Source: a virus
Length of the DNA: 31,379 nt
IMG/VR virus record: IMGVR_UViG_3300044647_000510
Span: 1 to 31,379 of that record
Strand: one strand, 5' to 3'
The notes below the pieces were generated by a model that saw only the letters and a program-made list of their open reading frames with translations, did no database searches and was not told where the DNA came from. Position numbers and translations under genes: made by a program. Every line of letters begins with the position of its first letter. The first letter of the stretch is position 1. Below, in pieces: positions 29,960-31,379 of the stretch.

Positions 29960-31351
29960 CTATTGGCGTTTCATGCTCTTCAATAGGGTAAGGAAGTTGC
30001 TCTGCGTTGCGTCCTTGTTGTTGAGTACACGGAGCACACGCTCGTCCACAGTTTCTTTGGCAATGATACGATGTACAATCACCGTGTCGGCTTGCTGGCC
30101 TTGACGCCAGATACGGTCGATGGTTTGGCTGTAGTCTTGCAAGTTCCACGTAAGCCCGAACATGATTACGTTGCGGCACTTGTTCTGCAAGCCGTCAATG
30201 CCAAGGCTGATGCTAGTGAACTGCCCCAGCCCCATCTGCACAAATCCGCCCGCAAACAGGCCGATGTGTTTGGCATCCTGCGCGGCATTGCCCCCAGTGA
30301 GCAGCACCGCGTTGGGGAAAGCTTTGCGCAGCTTGTCTAGGTCTGGCTTGAACTCGTACACCACCAGCACACTCTCCCCGCTGAGCTCCTCAACCAAGTC
30401 TTTGAGTGCGTCTACCTTAGCGTCGTGCAGGTCAGTCCAGGTGCCGTCGCCCGCGTTGGTGAACAGGCACCCATTGGCTATCTGCCTGCACTTGCTTGTA
30501 GCGACAGCCGCATTGGCAGCCACCACCAGCTCTGCGTCTAGAGTGGCAAGCATGTGGGCCTCCATCTGGTCGTACTGCTTGCGGGCGGTGGGGGGTAGGT
30601 CAACCAGCACATCGTTAAAGATGAGCTCTGGCATATCAAGATTGCCCTCGCGGTCAAGCACCAGGGTAAGGGGCTCTATTTTGCTGGCAATCTCTTCCAT
30701 CGCCCACGCGTGCGGGGCTAGATTGTAGCCCATGTAGTCAGTGGGGTAGAAGTATTTGGTCTTGTAGTGGGTGATAAAGCGCCCCAGCGCAGCGCCCTCG
30801 TCTAGCAGGTAGACCTGCCCAAACAGGTCCATCAATCCATTGGGGGTGAACGTACCAGTGAGGATATACCGGCGCTTGAAGTGTTGGATGAACTTGCGCA
30901 CCCGCTTGAACCGTTGCGTGCCCGTGTTCTTGAACTTGGTGGACTCATCAATAATGAGCACATCAAAGTGCTGGCGCATCCAAGCAAGGTTCTCTGGTGT
31001 GTCAAGCCACTCCAGCCCCTCGGGGTTTATGCAGTAGATGTCGGCGTCAAGGTCGTGCAGGTTGTCTAGCCGATGCTTACCGTGCAGCACCTTGACGCGT
31101 AGGTCAGCAAACTCGGCCCAATCATTCTTCTGCTTGGGCCAGACGTTGTACACCACTCGCAGCGGGGCTATCACCAGCGTGCGCTTGATCAAGCCCTTGC
31201 TCTTCAATATCTTGATTATCGCATAGCTGATAGTAGTCTTGCCCATGCCGGGTCGTAAAAGAAACCCAGCGCACGCCTGCGAGACTCCTAAGCGCACCGC
31301 TTGCTCTTGATAAGAGCGCGGCTTCCAAGAACGCAATTCCGTCGTCGACAT
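29960..31351 (-). CDS. SNF2/DEAD-like helicase (superfamily II)
   Basis: A 463-residue protein with an ATG at 31351 and AGGAG nine bases upstream; an in-frame TTG at 31357 would add two residues. Helicase motifs in order: a Q-like PRSYQEQAV (11-19), Walker A RPGMGKTT (33-40), motif Ia IAPLRVV (61-67), motif II DEST (135-138) in VLIIDESTKFKN, motif III LTGTFTPNGLMDLFGQ (164-179), and the second RecA domain ending with WNLQDYSQTIDRIWRQGQ, the SNF2-type motif VI. This places it in the phage SNF2-like helicase group, used in replication, recombination or DNA remodelling. The C-terminal region has no extra domain. It is the first gene seen of the minus-strand transcript; upstream genes are outside the window. 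Confidence 0.88.
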   Translation of the reverse strand: MSTTELRSWKPRSYQEQAVRLGVSQACAGFLLRPGMGKTTISYAIIKILKSKGLIKRTLVIAPLRVVYNVWPKQKNDWAEFADLRVKVLHGKHRLDNLHDLDADIYCINPEGLEWLDTPENLAWMRQHFDVLIIDESTKFKNTGTQRFKRVRKFIQHFKRRYILTGTFTPNGLMDLFGQVYLLDEGAALGRFITHYKTKYFYPTDYMGYNLAPHAWAMEEIASKIEPLTLVLDREGNLDMPELIFNDVLVDLPPTARKQYDQMEAHMLATLDAELVVAANAAVATSKCRQIANGCLFTNAGDGTWTDLHDAKVDALKDLVEELSGESVLVVYEFKPDLDKLRKAFPNAVLLTGGNAAQDAKHIGLFAGGFVQMGLGQFTSISLGIDGLQNKCRNVIMFGLTWNLQDYSQTIDRIWRQGQQADTVIVHRIIAKETVDERVLRVLNNKDATQSNFLTLLKSMKRQ

Positions 31352-31379
31352 TGTCAATCACTCCTACAGGGATGCCCTG

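Noticed and set aside
1-31379. tRNA genes, CRISPR arrays, integrase or attachment sites
   Set aside because: No T-loop-like sequences with matching acceptor stems, no regularly spaced repeats and no recombinase motifs were seen on either strand.

Overview
This window is a contiguous piece of a tailed double-stranded DNA phage genome (class Caudoviricetes). The head-tail genes are of the short-tailed podovirus type: P22 gp4-like and gp10-like head-completion proteins, a beta-helix tailspike and several large ejection-type proteins. No integrase, repressor, tRNA, CRISPR array or insertion sequence was seen. The host cannot be named. Heptose-nucleotide genes, a GT9 heptosyltransferase-like gene and a short M15 endolysin point to a Gram-negative host. 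Terminase, portal and DNA polymerase are not in the window.

Plus strand, 1-22835: virion and lysis genes. The order is a partial virion protein, a Trp-Gly-repeat coiled-coil protein, a small acidic protein, scaffold, major capsid protein, a decoration-like protein and a small protein, closed by a rho-independent terminator at 3832-3858. Next come small conserved phage proteins, a class I methyltransferase and a GT9-family glycosyltransferase. These are followed by the gp4-like adaptor, gp10-like stabiliser, a small tail protein, the tailspike and its partner, and a cupin. The ejection section follows: an S74-chaperone protein, two large internal virion proteins, a PurD-like ATP-grasp protein and a 1217-residue large polyvalent protein with a zincin motif. 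A lysis cassette (coiled-coil/TM protein, 3TM holin, M15 endolysin) ends the strand.

Minus strand, 31351 down to 22832: a metabolic and DNA-modification block that converges on the endolysin, the two stop codons sharing one CTAG. In transcription order it holds a SNF2-type helicase, a 94-base AT-rich gap with two perfect inverted repeats, and a two-domain phage protein with a likely internal start. A TAGT-like glycosyltransferase, an HMUDK-helical-domain (base hypermodification) protein and a thymidylate synthase/dUMP hydroxymethylase homologue come next, then a DUF3310 protein and two small ORFs. The block ends with four heptose genes (hldA-like, gmhA, hldC-like, gmhB) and a winged-helix protein. 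Most neighbours overlap or abut, so this looks like one co-transcribed, translationally coupled unit.

Main inference: the phage appears able to make ADP-D-glycero-beta-D-manno-heptose from sedoheptulose 7-phosphate. It encodes this in the same operon as a predicted thymine-hypermodification set that includes a candidate DNA glycosyltransferase, and it has a GT9 enzyme in the late region. Either its DNA carries a heptose-type sugar on 5-hydroxymethyluracil, or the heptose is used to remodel host LPS during infection. The sequence cannot decide between these. All functional calls were made by reading motifs; no database search was run.
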